From Motacilla alba alba (lineage: Eukaryota; Chordata; Aves; Passeriformes; Motacillidae), in contig NC_052017.1 of assembly GCF_015832195.1 (NCBI RefSeq), positions 52,095,652-52,159,651 on the forward strand: a DNA stretch of 64,000 bases, in the 5' to 3' direction. Made by a program: the position numbers and the translations under genes. Of the stretch, positions 22,618-35,599 are shown in pieces. The notes under the pieces were generated by a model, which saw nothing but the letters and a program-made list of their open reading frames with translations, was not told the DNA's origin and did not search any database. Positions within the stretch are counted from its first letter, which is position 1; each line of letters opens with the position of its first letter.

Positions 22618-24359
22618 GGGTTATATCAGTATGTGGCTCAGAGGACTTGTATAGATATTGCATGGGAAATGAGATCTGCCACTTCCTACAGGTGGAGTAG
22701 TGGGCTTTGCCATGTTCACAGCAATATTTGAATGTAATTTTATGTGTATGATAGGCGCAATAATAGATGTCCAGATGTGTGACAGATGTCCAGAGGCCTG
22801 TGTCTTTTGGCGGGAATAGGTATGTAGGGCATAGAAGAGGGCAAAGTCTTCCCAGTTCTCTGTCTTTCTGTTGTCCCAGTAGTCTGCTCTACCCTGCTGA
22901 AGTTTATGAGGAAAGAGCAGAAAGGAATCTCTAAGCAACAGAGAAGACAAAGCCACAGGCCAGTGGGTACCAGGAGGTGGTGATGATGACAATGGGACCA
23001 GAGATGTGTGGGAAATTAGGAACTATTGGTAAGGGTTGTCATAGGAGGATACAACAGAAAAAATTAAGGAAGTGTTACAAGGAGAGTAGGGGACTCCAGC
23101 TGGAGGCATGTGTGGAATTTGACATCACTATTAATAGCTGTAGGAAGAAGGAGAATGTGTGAAGAGATGAGGAAGGAATAGCAACCTCTCCCTGGCACGT
23201 GTTCTCACAGGTAATGGGAACTTGGCAAGGAATAAGGCACAGCTCGACAGCTCTTCTGGCAGCTAATGGGAGCTTTTTGCCAGCCTGAAGGTTTTTTCCT
23301 GGAAATGCTTGATAAGTCCTTGAGTGAGATTTATCTGAATGTATAATGAAGCTCCTGTGTTTCTCAGAGGAATAACTATAGTAACAATATAATGAATATG
23401 GTATGGTCAGTGTCTTGGCCATTTGTGGGGAAAGGCAGGAGGAAAGCAGCACAATATATTCCCAGAGAGGTGATGTGGGATAGGTATTATTATAGAAAAC
23501 CTTGTTTCTTGTTGCAAACTCAGGTTGGTCAGAAGTCATAACTACAAGCAGAGAGGAGTACTGAATAGTAAGAATTGCCTTGATTCCTGTTGTGAAGTGG
23601 ATATTACCAGGCACTGCCAGCAGACAGGCTGACTTGAGATACAGATGGAGGCAGATATCCTGGGAGAAAATAAATTAAGGTTGTCTGCTCAGATTTTTTC
23701 TGTGGGAGAATTAAATGTGGCTTATGCCTGTTCTATTGTTTTTAATAGTTCTGGGTTGTTTTGTTTTGTTTTTTTTAATTTATGCTTTATGTCACAGGGC
23801 ATGTCCAATGGTTAAATTTGGCGTAGGTCTGGAGGGAGCCAAGTGCAGGGCTCACATATCCCAGGCAGATACTAAAATGCAGGACGACTGTGGCCTGAAG
23901 CACCAGGGAATGTTGGTAGCATTGAGCAACACTGCCTCAAGGAAAGATGAACACAAAGCCTTACCAAGGATAAATTAGGGTGCACTAGAAGAGACTAAAA
24001 ACTTTTTGTTTCTCAACAACAGTCTGTTGTAACACCACCAACTTGTATGAATTTGAAAATGAACTTCTTTATTTGCCACAATTCAGTAAAAAAAAACCAA
24101 AACAGTAGGCCTTTTTATTTATTTAATAATTACTCTCTTGGAATCAAGAATGTTCTTGTAATGCTCATCAAATATGCTGTGATCTCTCTCCTGGCAAGGC
24201 TAAGTAGTAGGGGTTTAGCATACATCACAACTTTTCTCCTTCTATATTATGACAATAGTAAGTATTAAAAAAAAAAATTGCAACACCCTCCCAAAACTAC
24301 AGGGCAAGTCATTGCAGAGCTATAGCTGTGCAGTTCAGCAGAAGGGTGGTTCTTGGCTC

Positions 24360-24406
<47 letters not shown>

Positions 24407-27054
24407 GTGCTGGAAGTTGTGGGGAACTTTTGTCCTTAACATAACTTTCTGCATAAGCTTGAAGTATCTGTGTTCCAGGGAATACTTTTTAATGATCCCT
24501 TCCTTGATGGTAGAATAAGTTTAAGGGCTGTAGCTCCACAGAGAGCTCTGAGCTTGTTCCTAAGAAGCCTGTGCTCTTTTCCTGGCTTTCCATCCAGTCT
24601 GCTGTTTGGCACTAAGCAGCTCACTTTCCTTCTGTTCTTCCTCATACCCCTTACATATCTCATCTTTTTGAATAACAAATGTTGGGGCTGGTATGCTTGT
24701 TTTCAATGAAGCCTCAAATCACCCAGGGCAGGGAGGAGTCACCTGGTGTCAGCTGGGGCTTTTCAAGTTGGTGGTTCCCAAACTGAGCTCTGAAGGCCTG
24801 TGGGTGGGTCTGGGAGCTCACAGTAAATGGCCTGTGGGTATTATGGGCCCCAAATGTTGACTGGGCTGATTGTTATTTGCTAATCTGCAAGTTTAAAAAG
24901 CCAGGGGATAGTTGGTCTAGATGAATGCTGTCTTGTGGGCAGCAGCAACATTGGAAGGCAAAGGCCTGCTGTACGTCAGTGTAGAATTCTCTGAATTTGT
25001 CACGTCCTTGTTTTTAAATTTCAGCTGTTTACTTCAAATTTGGATTATTATTCTATTTAAATGAAAAGCACACTTTGCAGTCATTCTTTAAAATCAGAGA
25101 TAACTGATGCTTTTTCACTAAGCCATATGTATATTATTACTATTATTTAATTTTCAGCAAAACTCAGTTTTGTTTGCATTCCTATCCTATTTTGAAATAA
25201 AGAATTCCTCTGTGGCCATGATAACAGTCTGTAGCATAGTCTTATAGATATATTTGCACTAGGGTATTAAACTCAGGCTGTATTAAAGAAAAATCTGCCT
25301 TGAAGCAGGTTTCTGCCTGGAAAGGTTGTTCACTTTAAGAAATGTAAATTAATCAAAGCTGCAACCTCAGTTTCTTGCAGTCCCACCTGCCATTCAGGAA
25401 GTGTCTGTTTTCAGATGGAATTCCTATGGGGGAGGAAATTCCCCACAGATTAGGGAGGATTTTTCATGTAAGACTATTTTGATTTGTGTAAGGGACTAAA
25501 AGGCTATTTTTCATGTCACTGGAGAACTTCTAGCCAAACAGATATTTTTCTTTTTGAGCTCAACTTGAAGGTATTCTTGTTCAGAAGTAGAGTTCCTAGG
25601 AGATGTTGCAACTAAGACTATTTCTTAATGAAGTAATTGTACAAAACCTGCATTTAGATAGCAAGAAAAAGAAAGAATCATAAGCTAAAGCGAACCCTTA
25701 TCCTTGTACCTAGGACATCTGTAAACTTAAATATGCAAACTGAAAACCATGGTGTCAGCTCCCTTTCTCTCCTGCAGGTCTGTGGGGCAGACACAGTCAG
25801 ATGTGCTGCTCAAAGCCCAAACCCCCGCAGTGATGTGGGCAGAGGCACTGTTTGACTATGAGAGTGCACAGACACACTTCCTGATCTGATTTCTAGTTGA
25901 AAACACCTTTCAATTGCGTTGGAAAAAATAAACTGGTTTGGGAAACATGCTTCAATCAAAATCCAGAAGAGGGAGCCCTCCATCAAAATAAGGCTCTGAA
26001 CTGGATCACAACCAAGATTCACAAAAGTTTCCACTTTCTCATCCACCTGCTTATAAATCACTTGGTGGAATTTCTTGCCTGTCTGCCTATTCTTTAAAGC
26101 CTAACAGCTCACAGTTTCTAGCTTTAAACAATATCATTCAATAACTGACGTGCATGTGTGAGATTTTTTTAAAAAACTCTGGCTGGACATAACAGATCTA
26201 GAATTCGGCCCCTATAAAAGAAGGGCTTCCATTATCCTGCAAAGCAAAACAACTTTTTTTGTGCCATGCTTAGTGTATCAAATAGCAAATTCTGATTTTC
26301 ACTCAGAGCAAAACCTTCCTCTTCTTTAAGGAACCTTGCAGTTATCAACCTGGTTCTTGCTTGGCTGAAGTCAGTAGAGTTTGCTGTTGTCTTTGATAGA
26401 AGAGGGAGCAAGCTCTTTAGTATCACAGGCTTTTTATACAGGCATTTCTCTCAGATCCTCATGATGAGTAATTAGCTCTGAGTGAGACCAGTCTGTAGCA
26501 TGTTGAAGGCAAATGACCTCTGATATTCTGTGTGATCTTTGTAATGTTCTCTAGACTCCCTTTTCAACCTACCCATAACAGCCCCAAATGTCCAGAAATG
26601 CTGATTCCCCAAGTTACATCAATTTCCAGCCACTGAGATTTTGGCTTTCAGCAGATATTGGCTTTCAGATCTCAAGTTTACTGCTTGTCCTATCACTCTG
26701 GTTGTACACAACAAGTCAGAGTATGTTTGGGGTCCAACCCACTAAGAGTGTTCTGTTACTTATGGTGTTGCTCCTTTTTCTTTTTTCTTCCTCTAGATAT
26801 ATCTCCAGGGTTTGTGTAGTTCTCCCACCTTACTACAGTATTCTTCCAGACTCAACTCCAGTGTGACTCAGAGGCATGAGTTTTGTCCAGGAAATAAATT
26901 CCTTTTTTTACTGAGAGAGGATGTGACAGTGACCTTGCCTAATAGGACATGATTTGAGAAAGAAGGACAAAAGATGCATTGTATTAGGCAGGAGAAAAAA
27001 GGTCCATGACTCTGGAGTCAGTGGCTAAACTTCCTGTTAAAGAGACCCCAGGCA
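22618..27054. other. Intergenic sequence with a TA microsatellite
   Basis: Unique A/T-rich DNA. A 179-codon minus-strand open stretch at 23075-23614 has no recognisable domain or splice context. The (TA)20 repeat lies at 24363. I see no gene here. Confidence 0.45.
24363..24402. repeat. (TA)20 microsatellite
   Basis: Forty bases of uninterrupted TA dinucleotide, flanked by 'tctatta' and 'tttagtgc'. It is likely polymorphic in length between individuals. Confidence 0.95.
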
Positions 27055-27154
27055 GCTTTTCTTTTTTTTAATTTTTTTTTTTATCTTCCTCTTTTTCATA
27101 TTTTATTTTCTTATCTTTTTTCTCTTTTCTTTTTCTCTTTCTTTTCTCTCTCAG
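27055..27154 (+). repeat. 100-base polypyrimidine tract ending in CAG
   Basis: Nearly unbroken T/C sequence with a few A's ends in 'cttttctctctcag' at 27154. On the plus strand this would be an extremely strong splice acceptor, but no coding frame follows. It may be a decayed retrotransposon poly-A tail in reverse, or simple slippage-expanded sequence. Confidence 0.75.
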
Positions 27155-27203
27155 TATGAGCAAAATGCTCGGCTTTTAATATACCTACTGAGAATTGATA
27201 CTT

Positions 27204-27232
27204 TACTTACCTGGACTATGTCCAGGTAAGTA
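27204..27232. repeat. Perfect 13-base inverted repeat, 3-base loop
   Basis: Arms tacttacctggac (27204-27216) and gtccaggtaagta (27220-27232) flank the loop tat. The arms contain the splice-donor-like motif CAG|GTAAGT, so the same donor sequence appears on both strands. Confidence 0.9.
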
Positions 27233-27321
27233 GAATAACAATCTTAATTTGTCCCTTGATGTAAGGTTGAATTAATACATTGAGTAGCCTTTCCAGTCAT
27301 AAAGGTAAAGGGGATGTATTG

Positions 27322-27346
27322 AGATAGCATACAATATATGCTATCT
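27322..27346. repeat. Perfect 10-base inverted repeat, 5-base loop
   Basis: Arms agatagcata (27322-27331) and tatgctatct (27337-27346) surround a 5-base loop. It lies about 90 bases from the preceding inverted repeat. Confidence 0.9.
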
Positions 27347-28269
27347 GGAAAAGTCTAATTAAAAAAGGAACAGCAGAGGTTCTTGGGAATCAAACTTTCA
27401 TTAAATTTGTTATCCTGTATAATACCTCTGAGGTGAATGGTAGCTGCCAGTGTTTTACACTTACTTACACACAGTGGCTTGTTTGTGCTGTCCAATAAGA
27501 CAGTAATGTAAACATATTTAGAGCACAGTATGAGTATGTTTCCTTGAGCTTTAGAAAGAAAAACACACGTGCTTTACTCCTGAGCTGTGGGCTGTGATTA
27601 TCCATTTCAGAAAAGTCTTTGGGGTTATATTTTGAGGATGGCAGGCACTGTGGCTGATTGGTGAGTTACTGCCATCCTGAGGTCTGCACGTTATCAGTGG
27701 GAAGGCAGTAGTGGTCAGGTTACTTCCCTTCCTTCCCCACTACCAAAACACAAGGTTAGACAGTCAAATTGCCTTTCCCTTGGGTCTGCGAGCTGGAAGG
27801 TGAGATCAGGCTGCCACATTTCTTTCTGTTGGAAGGTGAAAATGTATTGGTAAATTAGACCCCTTCCTGCTGCTGGAAGGAGAGCTTGGATGGGAGCACA
27901 CCTGCACCCTGAACCTCTGTTCCTGTTGGGTAAATCTGCTGCTGGCCAGAAGGCAGACAGGCAGTGGACAATGGGAATGGCTTACAAGCCAGTACTCAAG
28001 GAATGCTATGTCTTCCAGGCCAGAGCAGTGTAATAAGAAAGGATCCCATTTTTTCACACTAACATTCGAGTTTGTTTTTTAATAAAACACAGTGTAATTA
28101 AAAAAACCTAAATCAAATAAGTTCTATAGCAGCTCATGGGCTGACTGCATTTAATGCCCTTAAAATAACCCAGTAATATATGAAAAAGCCTCCTACTGCC
28201 CAGAGACAACCAGTTAACTTCCTTTTATGAAACTGTAGTCTTTTTATTAGGCTACAAAACTGTTTCAAA

Positions 28270-28990
28270 CAAATGAAAACCAAATGTGTAAAAAATGTGA
28301 GTGTTTTTCTTTAAACTCGTACCAAAATAGCGTAAACCACAGGGCTCTTCAAGCGAAGCTCTGCCTCAGTCTCTCCTGCAGGCTGGCTTGGGCTTTTGTG
28401 AGTGAATGCAGGGCTCATCTATTGAGCAGCACGCTGCACCGTGCTGCCAGAGACAGGACCTATACGCAGGAAGGGAGATATTAAGCAGCCATTCAGCGTG
28501 GAACTATTCAGAGTAGCGAACCCTGAGATATGTGAAAGCATTATGCAACTCAAGATTGGCACATGTTGTGTTCTCCAGCCCAAAATAGTTGCTATTGTGG
28601 AGGCAGGCTATTTTAACATTCACAAATGCAAAAGCTTTCAGCACGCACGGTGAACCCATGCCCTGCCTTGTAATATTATTCATTCTGTGCTAAACAGACA
28701 TGACGCCGAGAGCAGCCCTGCTATAAATGAGTGCATCCACTATTGAGATCAATAAGGGCTGCACTTGCTTGCACCAGGGCTGGATTTTTGCCTATAAATT
28801 ACACACTGTTCCGCTGTGGATGGAAAATATATTAACCTCCTGCGAACGTAAAACTCAGTGTGTCATCTGTAGGATTTTGCTTTTCAGTGATTGCTTCCTT
28901 ACTGGAGAACAATTACATTCAAGTGGGAAATGTTTTAGCAACAAGATCTTTGTGTACTGCCTGAATGCGCTCATGTCTTGGCCTCAGTGA
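28270..28990. promoter_or_regulatory. Candidate conserved regulatory element
   Basis: This block differs from its flanks. It keeps at least a dozen CpG dinucleotides (for example in actcgta, agcgtaaac, gcacgctgcaccgtg, cagcacgcacgg, gacgccgag, tgcgaacgta) in otherwise CpG-poor DNA. It has no recognisable repeat and no convincing long frame, and it holds several homeodomain-type TAAT/ATTA and E-box-like motifs. Such features are usual for constrained developmental enhancers. If the interval is the GLI3 flank, a GLI3 enhancer is a possible role; this is inference without alignment. Confidence 0.3.
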
Positions 28991-31329
28991 AAACAATCCA
29001 TGTGTAATGATTATGGTCCAGGCACTTAGGTCTTGAATTCTGATAAAGTCCTTGTAAAGACTAAATGCCAGGCTATTTTGGGCAAGAGACCAGTAAATGA
29101 GACTGCAATAAGGTGTGTTATTGTATAGAGCAAACCTTAGTAAGCAAAATACACAGGCTTTATTTCCTGTATCTGTGGTCTTGCCTGGTGAGTTAGTCTT
29201 CCCATTAAATACTCCCTCATCTGGCTCATATTTCAGACAAAGGCTAGATCCCTACTCATATATTTACCTGACCATGCACATGGTATCTGGTGCCAAGACC
29301 CATTAAGATATGTAGATTGTCATATTTTCCTGTAAAATGAAGGAAAATCCAGCTCCAAAATGTACTTGATGCCTTTGGGCTGCACTGGATTTAGGAACTG
29401 GCACATGTTACCAACTTTTAAATTTCTATCTGTGCCACTCTAACTTGTGAAAATTTTTTGCTGTGTGCACCATAGGGGGAGAGGGCTTGGAGGGTGAATA
29501 GCCAAATGGGTCTAGGACGTGGAAATTCCAGAGGAAACAATCTAATTCATTAGAGATATTGGGCAAGAGTCACACAGCATGCAGAAGGTCCACAGAAACT
29601 TTTTGGGGTTTTTTGGCTCCCTTTATGCTACATGTGTAAGCAGGCTTTGTGAGGTCCGTGGCAAAAGCAAGTTGACACACAGAAGATAATGGACTCTATC
29701 TTAAAAATAAAAGTCATTAGAGAATATGATACTGCATTTGAGGAAAAACTGTGATCTTGCAGCTAAATTGTGTAGAACAACACATACCTTCAAGAGGTTT
29801 CACATAGATCCTTAATTTGAAATGTTTTCTGAATATTAAGTGTTTAATTGTGTGCTCTCTCAAAGGAGTTGCTTCTTAAAGTAGTATAAATTATATATTC
29901 CACCTAGTTTTCTATGGAATGATGTATGACATTTGGTCACCCGCATTGTGCTCTCAGGATAAATTATTAAGTACTTAAATGTATTTTATTACACATTATA
30001 CTTCATCTTCAGGCAAAAATATGTTTTGTCAAAATATTGATTTGTATTATCAGGGCACATTGTATAAAATCCAAGACTGAATTTCATTTTAGGGAACTGT
30101 GCAATTTGTCTAACCATTCCAAGGAAAAGGACATCAAATACATATGAGCAACTGTGTTGGTGAAATGAATTTTAATCATGTTTATCATCCTTCCCGATAC
30201 ACTGTACAATGGCATTTGATAAATTTCACTCCCTAGACCTTAGTCTGATCACTGATGAGATAGGAATGTTACAACGTCCTAGTGGCATCGAGCTGGATTC
30301 CTGCTCTTAATAGAGTGCTGATAATATAGACACTAGTAATTTATCTGTTACTTAAGAAAAATTAAATCTGATTTTGTGAAAGGAGGAAAAAAAAAATATA
30401 AGTGAGAAATAATGTAGACATACCCTGCAGTATATAATTGGTGTCTAGAGGTTTTAAGGACTGAATGTATTTGAGGGATTGTTTTTTCTTTCCATCGTGT
30501 GCTTAAAACTTGAGAGCCATGAAACATAGAGTGTTTCATTTTCATTTTTTTTATTTTCTTTTGACTTTCCTACAGATTTTCCAGATGACCTTGGAAAAAT
30601 TCATGGGGCTAATTCTGCACTGGAAATCAATGGGCCATAATCCACAAAGAGATGAGGACTGAAACGGCATCCTTCCTATATCTTCTGTCTCTGCATTTAT
30701 AAAAAGAGGCCAACTGTGTACTCCTACCTCCTCTTTGGGATACAGCAAACCTAAATCACCAGCTATTTGCAAAGATTCTAGTGTCAAAAATATGTAGGCT
30801 GCATCTGCATGATTCTGCTGGGACTCGGAAGAGCAGAGCTTTCTTGGGTTGTGGGTTACCCAGCAGAGGGCAACGTCACTCTCGCACATGAAAACTATTT
30901 GTATGCTGCTTGATCCAAAACTTGCTGAAAGCACGAGGAATCTTTTCTTTGGCCTTTATGGCTCTGTTTAAATGCAGATTTTTACTGTATTTCAATATTA
31001 GCCTTGAAATGAAATGGTAGTCTGTGAGCACTCCCATGGCACTGTTGGCAGCTAGCCTTAGGAAAAAAACTTCAAAACCTTCCAGTGCTAGCCAGAAACA
31101 CAATGGCAATTTTTATTTTGTTGGTGGTTGATACAGTGCTAATATCCTTAACAGCTGTGACTGAGAGGTGCTTTGAGTGTTGCATGGCTTTAGTTAACTT
31201 TTATCACTCTAATCTATTTATTTGATATGTGACCCACAGGTATTTGAGGTACATGTCACAGGAGCTAGAAAAGAAGCACATCAGGTGGATCCTACCTCAT
31301 GGAAACGAATGGCAGCATTTTCTTTCATT
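28991..31329. other. Intergenic sequence, no gene recognised
   Basis: A/T-rich single-copy-looking DNA. The open stretches, such as 30551-30934 minus, lack splice context and any known motif. Confidence 0.45.
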
Positions 31330-31780
31330 TTCAATGAGGTCAGGGCTGTGCCTGAGCTTCCCCTCCAAGCTTATGGCTCTCAGGGTCCTTGGGGCACTAT
31401 TGAACCTCACTGACACTGACCAGCTCCTCCCCTCTCCCTGGGAGACCGGTTTCAGCTCAGGGCTTGGTGCCCAGTCCTGGCCTGAACTATGCTCTGGGCA
31501 TGTTTATCTCTGACCTTGCCTTCTGGATGGACCCCAGTCCTGTCTCCAGTCCTCCAGTCCTCCAGTCCTACCTCTTCCCCTTGTCTGCTGGACTGACCTT
31601 GGAAGCACCTGGTTACTTTGTCTGCTCAGAGGCTGCTGGTGAGATTCAGTGCTGTGACCTCTGTGTTCTGCCCTATCCTCAGACCCTGTGCTACTCTGCC
31701 AGTGAGGGCATGGCCTGTGCTGGGTCACCTGGTTTGATCCACTCATGGCACAGCCCTGCTTGTGCAGAGACTCAATTTAT
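31330..31780. other. GC-rich, CT-skewed block with CCAGTCCT repeats
   Basis: A block of about 450 bases is clearly richer in G+C than its surroundings and biased to C and T on the plus strand. It includes four copies of ccagtcct at 31534-31569, the last three in tandem with period 8. A plus-strand frame across it is open for about 157 codons and cysteine-rich, but that follows from the TG/CT-rich composition and its first ATG lies inside. It could be the 3' part of an old LINE or an unclassified repeat. Confidence 0.4.
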
Positions 31781-34700
31781 GCCCTGTGAGAAATCCCCAG
31801 TGAGAAATTCAGTCAAACCATTTAGAGCACTTGAAGTGAACAGAGGGGTTGTAATAAATCTTTGCAGGATCACAAGTCTGTGTAATGCAAAAATGTGCAG
31901 CCCAGGAAATAGAGATAGTTGTATACAGCTTAACTGAGTGGTAAGCAGCTCTTGCTGGAAGGCAGGCTTTTAGATATCCAGATCTATTAAAGAAATGGTC
32001 AGTCTTCAGCCTTGCAGAGAGCAGCTTGAAGAGAAAAGAACTGTGGAGGTCAGAAGAATAAGAATTGAAAATAGAATCCAGACAACCCAACTTACCTTTA
32101 TTGTACTTGGAATTTAGGATTTCAGGTAGATCTTAGGCTAACTGATTGTTGCAGTTTATTGCCTGATGCTTGGATGCCTGTGACTAGCCAGACACAGAGG
32201 ATGACAGGCAGTGATATTTTTTGTTCACTATGAGGCAAAAGGGGCAAACTTCACTCAGTTTTATATTAATCTTTCCTCTCCATGTATCAAAACAACAAAT
32301 GCATAGAAACAATCTGAAATTCTGTTGGTGGGAAAACAGCTATCCTCAGGGTATTTGCCTGTAGGCTAACAATTGATTCACCTTTTATATTCCTTTTCTT
32401 TTTCTCATTTTTTTTTTAATTTAAGAAAAACAGCCCTCGGAATGATTGGGATTTTCTTCTGTTGGTGTTAATATGCAAGTACTTGTATAAAAATATGGTA
32501 CTGAGTAGTTGATGTTTCATATGAGAGCCTCTGGGTCCTCTATCTTTCATGTCAGGAGAGGAGTTTCTCAATTTCAAGGGTGTTTCTGCATGATCCCTGC
32601 ACTGGCTTTGTTTTTTGAGTTGAAGTGGGAGAAGTGTCATTACAGCTAATTGCAGGGAGAAAATTGTCCAGCCTCTAATGGGAACTGCACCATTTAACAG
32701 GAGCTTCATGAACAATGAGGGAGATTTAAAATGCCCAAGGCTTGTCTGCTTGGTGTAAATAATGCCTCTTCCAGCTTCAATAGATGCAAGGAAACAACAG
32801 GTTTTGTGTGGAAAATGTACTACTCTGAAGTGAAAACAGGGTATTGTTCGCAAGCTAGATTTGGAGAAAAGTGGTATGACAAAGTTTAAATTCCTCATTT
32901 GCACAGTTCTCCCATGGGAGGCGCTTTGAAAGTGCTTCTTGCTGCTTTTTCCCTGTAAAATGACATTTGAATCGATTGCACTTGGTGGAAAGATTTTGGG
33001 AACTGCCAGTAGAGGTCCAGGAGCAAAATTTGCCCTGTGGCATATCATGGGTGTGCTTGCACCGTATAATGAACACAGTGCAGCACCAGGAGGGTGCAGA
33101 AGACCTGCTGTAATTACTCAGTTCAGATGAGTTTAACAGCCTGTGTTGGAACTTGGGATAAGGTGGTCATGCACTTCTGAGAGCAAAGCTTGTGTGAGGG
33201 ACTGCACCTTGTCCCTTCCATGTGACTCTAGGAGTAACAGGACTGCTAAAAAGAGGTGATCTTTCTCTTCCCCTTACTAGAAACCTCCAAGATTGTGCTA
33301 ATACTTCAGAAAATTACTTGTTTATATTTGGGTAGCTTTGAAAAAGTCTTTGTAGCAAGGAAGATATTATTTATTGCTACTCTTTACAGATCACAATTCA
33401 CCTAATGCATGATATCAGTATGTTTCTGCCTTGAAACACAAGTGCTGTGGCTCTTACTGCTTTTTAATCTCTTGTTACCTTCCTCCCCAGTTCTGAGATT
33501 TGGTCAGAGAGAACATCCTCTGCGGGACACTGCCTTTCATTGCCATTTTGTCTTTCTCCCTTATTTCCTGTTATCCTGTTCTCATGTAGTATCAATGTAC
33601 AAGATGATGATTTTGGAATGAGCTGACGGAGGTTTCACTGTCTGTTTTACTGGTAAATTTTTGCTGAACTGTTAGGCACCAATGTGAAGGCATTGATTTG
33701 TAGTATGTACTAACACTTTTAGTGGATGGCATGAATCAGTGGGTTTTACTCTTTGGTTATCAGATTCACACATTTCCTATTATAAACTTTTGCATACATA
33801 GATTTCTGCAAAACACATATGAAATCACTCATTTTAGTCAACTGTCTTGGACCTCATAGAGCATGAGTTCATTGAGCAGAGACCTTGATTTAAGCCAAAA
33901 GTACCTTCAGAGCAAGGTGTCTAACCTTCACAGACTGGATTAATTAACGGAAACATTTCTGGAGTTTTTATTTACAAAAAAGTACTATTTCGTGGGAAGG
34001 TTATGTGTATTTTTCCAATAGATTTAATTGTAAAGATGATTTTGAAAAAATGACACCTCACTACTACTAGTGAATAAGGCAGCTGAAATTCCTCCAGAAT
34101 CATAACCTAATTTCAAGTTCAGCTTCTCAAACTATTGTGTCAGTAATAGTGTGCAAAGCATTTCTGTAAATTGTAGGAAGCTTAGAGAATAAATTATTTG
34201 GGCCTGCCAGACTGGAGATATTGTAAATGTATCACTGGTGAACAAAAGAAAATTATTTGTAATAAGGCACTCTGTTTTCTGCTTCTGAAGTTGCTACTAT
34301 CAAAAAAACATGTTATGGATGGCAAATGCTACTAAGGCAATATCAATATTTTGTATGGTTGATGTCTTTAAAATATCTGCAAGAGTTTTTCTGATGATCA
34401 TATCCTGAACAGTAAACAGCACAGCACCTGGCCATAAGATTGCATACCGCCTACAATTAGTTTTCTGAAGTGAAAACTGGTCAGTACAATTTTTCTGAAA
34501 TGAATGCTGCCAATTTAAGTCAGTGTTATCAGCTGCATCATTTCCAGTCAGTATTTCTACCATACACATGAAGCCCATTATCCAGCACTGTTGTGCTTAA
34601 CTGTCACAGAACTGGCATATGTCTGTCTGGCATAACACATGGATTTCCTTTAATCAATCCTGTCTGAATGAGAGCACTAGCTCCTTCTTTGGTATGTTTT

Positions 34701-35599
34701 TATAAACCACATATTTTCCTTTTAGGAAGGTGTTTCCAGCACATGTTGATAGTCTTGGTTAGTCTGTAGTTACGCTCATAAATGAAAAATACTTTCTTAT
34801 CTGTCTTTTTTCTTTCTTCTTTTTTTCATGTTTTACTGTAAAGGCAGGCATTGTGCAGGTATAGTCAGTGAAATAATTTCATACTCTTTTCAGGTTTTGA
34901 TATCTTGACTATAAGGGCTCAAACCCATGATTTTTAGGGCCTGTGTTTCTTTTGGCATTTGTTCAGTTGAAGGGGTCAGTCCGTCCAGAGGAAGTATTCT
35001 CTCTCTTTTGTAAAATCCTCAACCTTGGAGCTCCTTTCTAGTTTGTAGTTGGCTCTCTTGGTATTTCTGCCTTCTGTCAACTCCTGCTTCCAGCACTGGA
35101 GTGGTTTCTGAGAAGATTGACTAAATACTTTTCTTCTTTATTGTCTGTCCAAGTCTCCTGACATTGTCTATTGTCTGAGGCACATAAAAATTTCTTCTAG
35201 AGGAAAGTGCCAGAACACTAATACATATTGTCAGAGACATTGTTCCAGTACTCAGAAATAGACTCTGATATGCCATTCAAGACTGTTATAGCATAAAGCT
35301 TGGGGCAGAGATAAAGAGAGATTCTCATCTAAGACACTGGAAGGAAAAGAAAGAAACTGAAAACAAACTTAGGGGAAAAAAGAGATGGCAGATCCTGAGG
35401 CAGTTTGAATAGTATTTGAGATTGGGATAGATTTTATCAGCGTGGTAAAGTAAGTCAGTGTTAAAATTAATCTGTGAAGAAGCAAATTATTTATTATTAC
35501 ACTTATTAGGATTTTAATGATTTTTGAATAAACACATTGGAGTTTTTTTCAAACAATCTAGAAAGATTCAAAGTGTGGATGCAAAATGTCCACAGAACT
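31781..35599. other. Intergenic sequence, no gene recognised
   Basis: The only notable item is a long minus-strand open frame at 32416-33048 (about 210 codons) without known domains or splice signals. The remainder is A/T-rich unique sequence. Confidence 0.45.

Noticed and set aside
23075..23614. 179-codon minus-strand open frame
   Set aside because: No recognisable domain, signal or splice context; composition looks non-coding.
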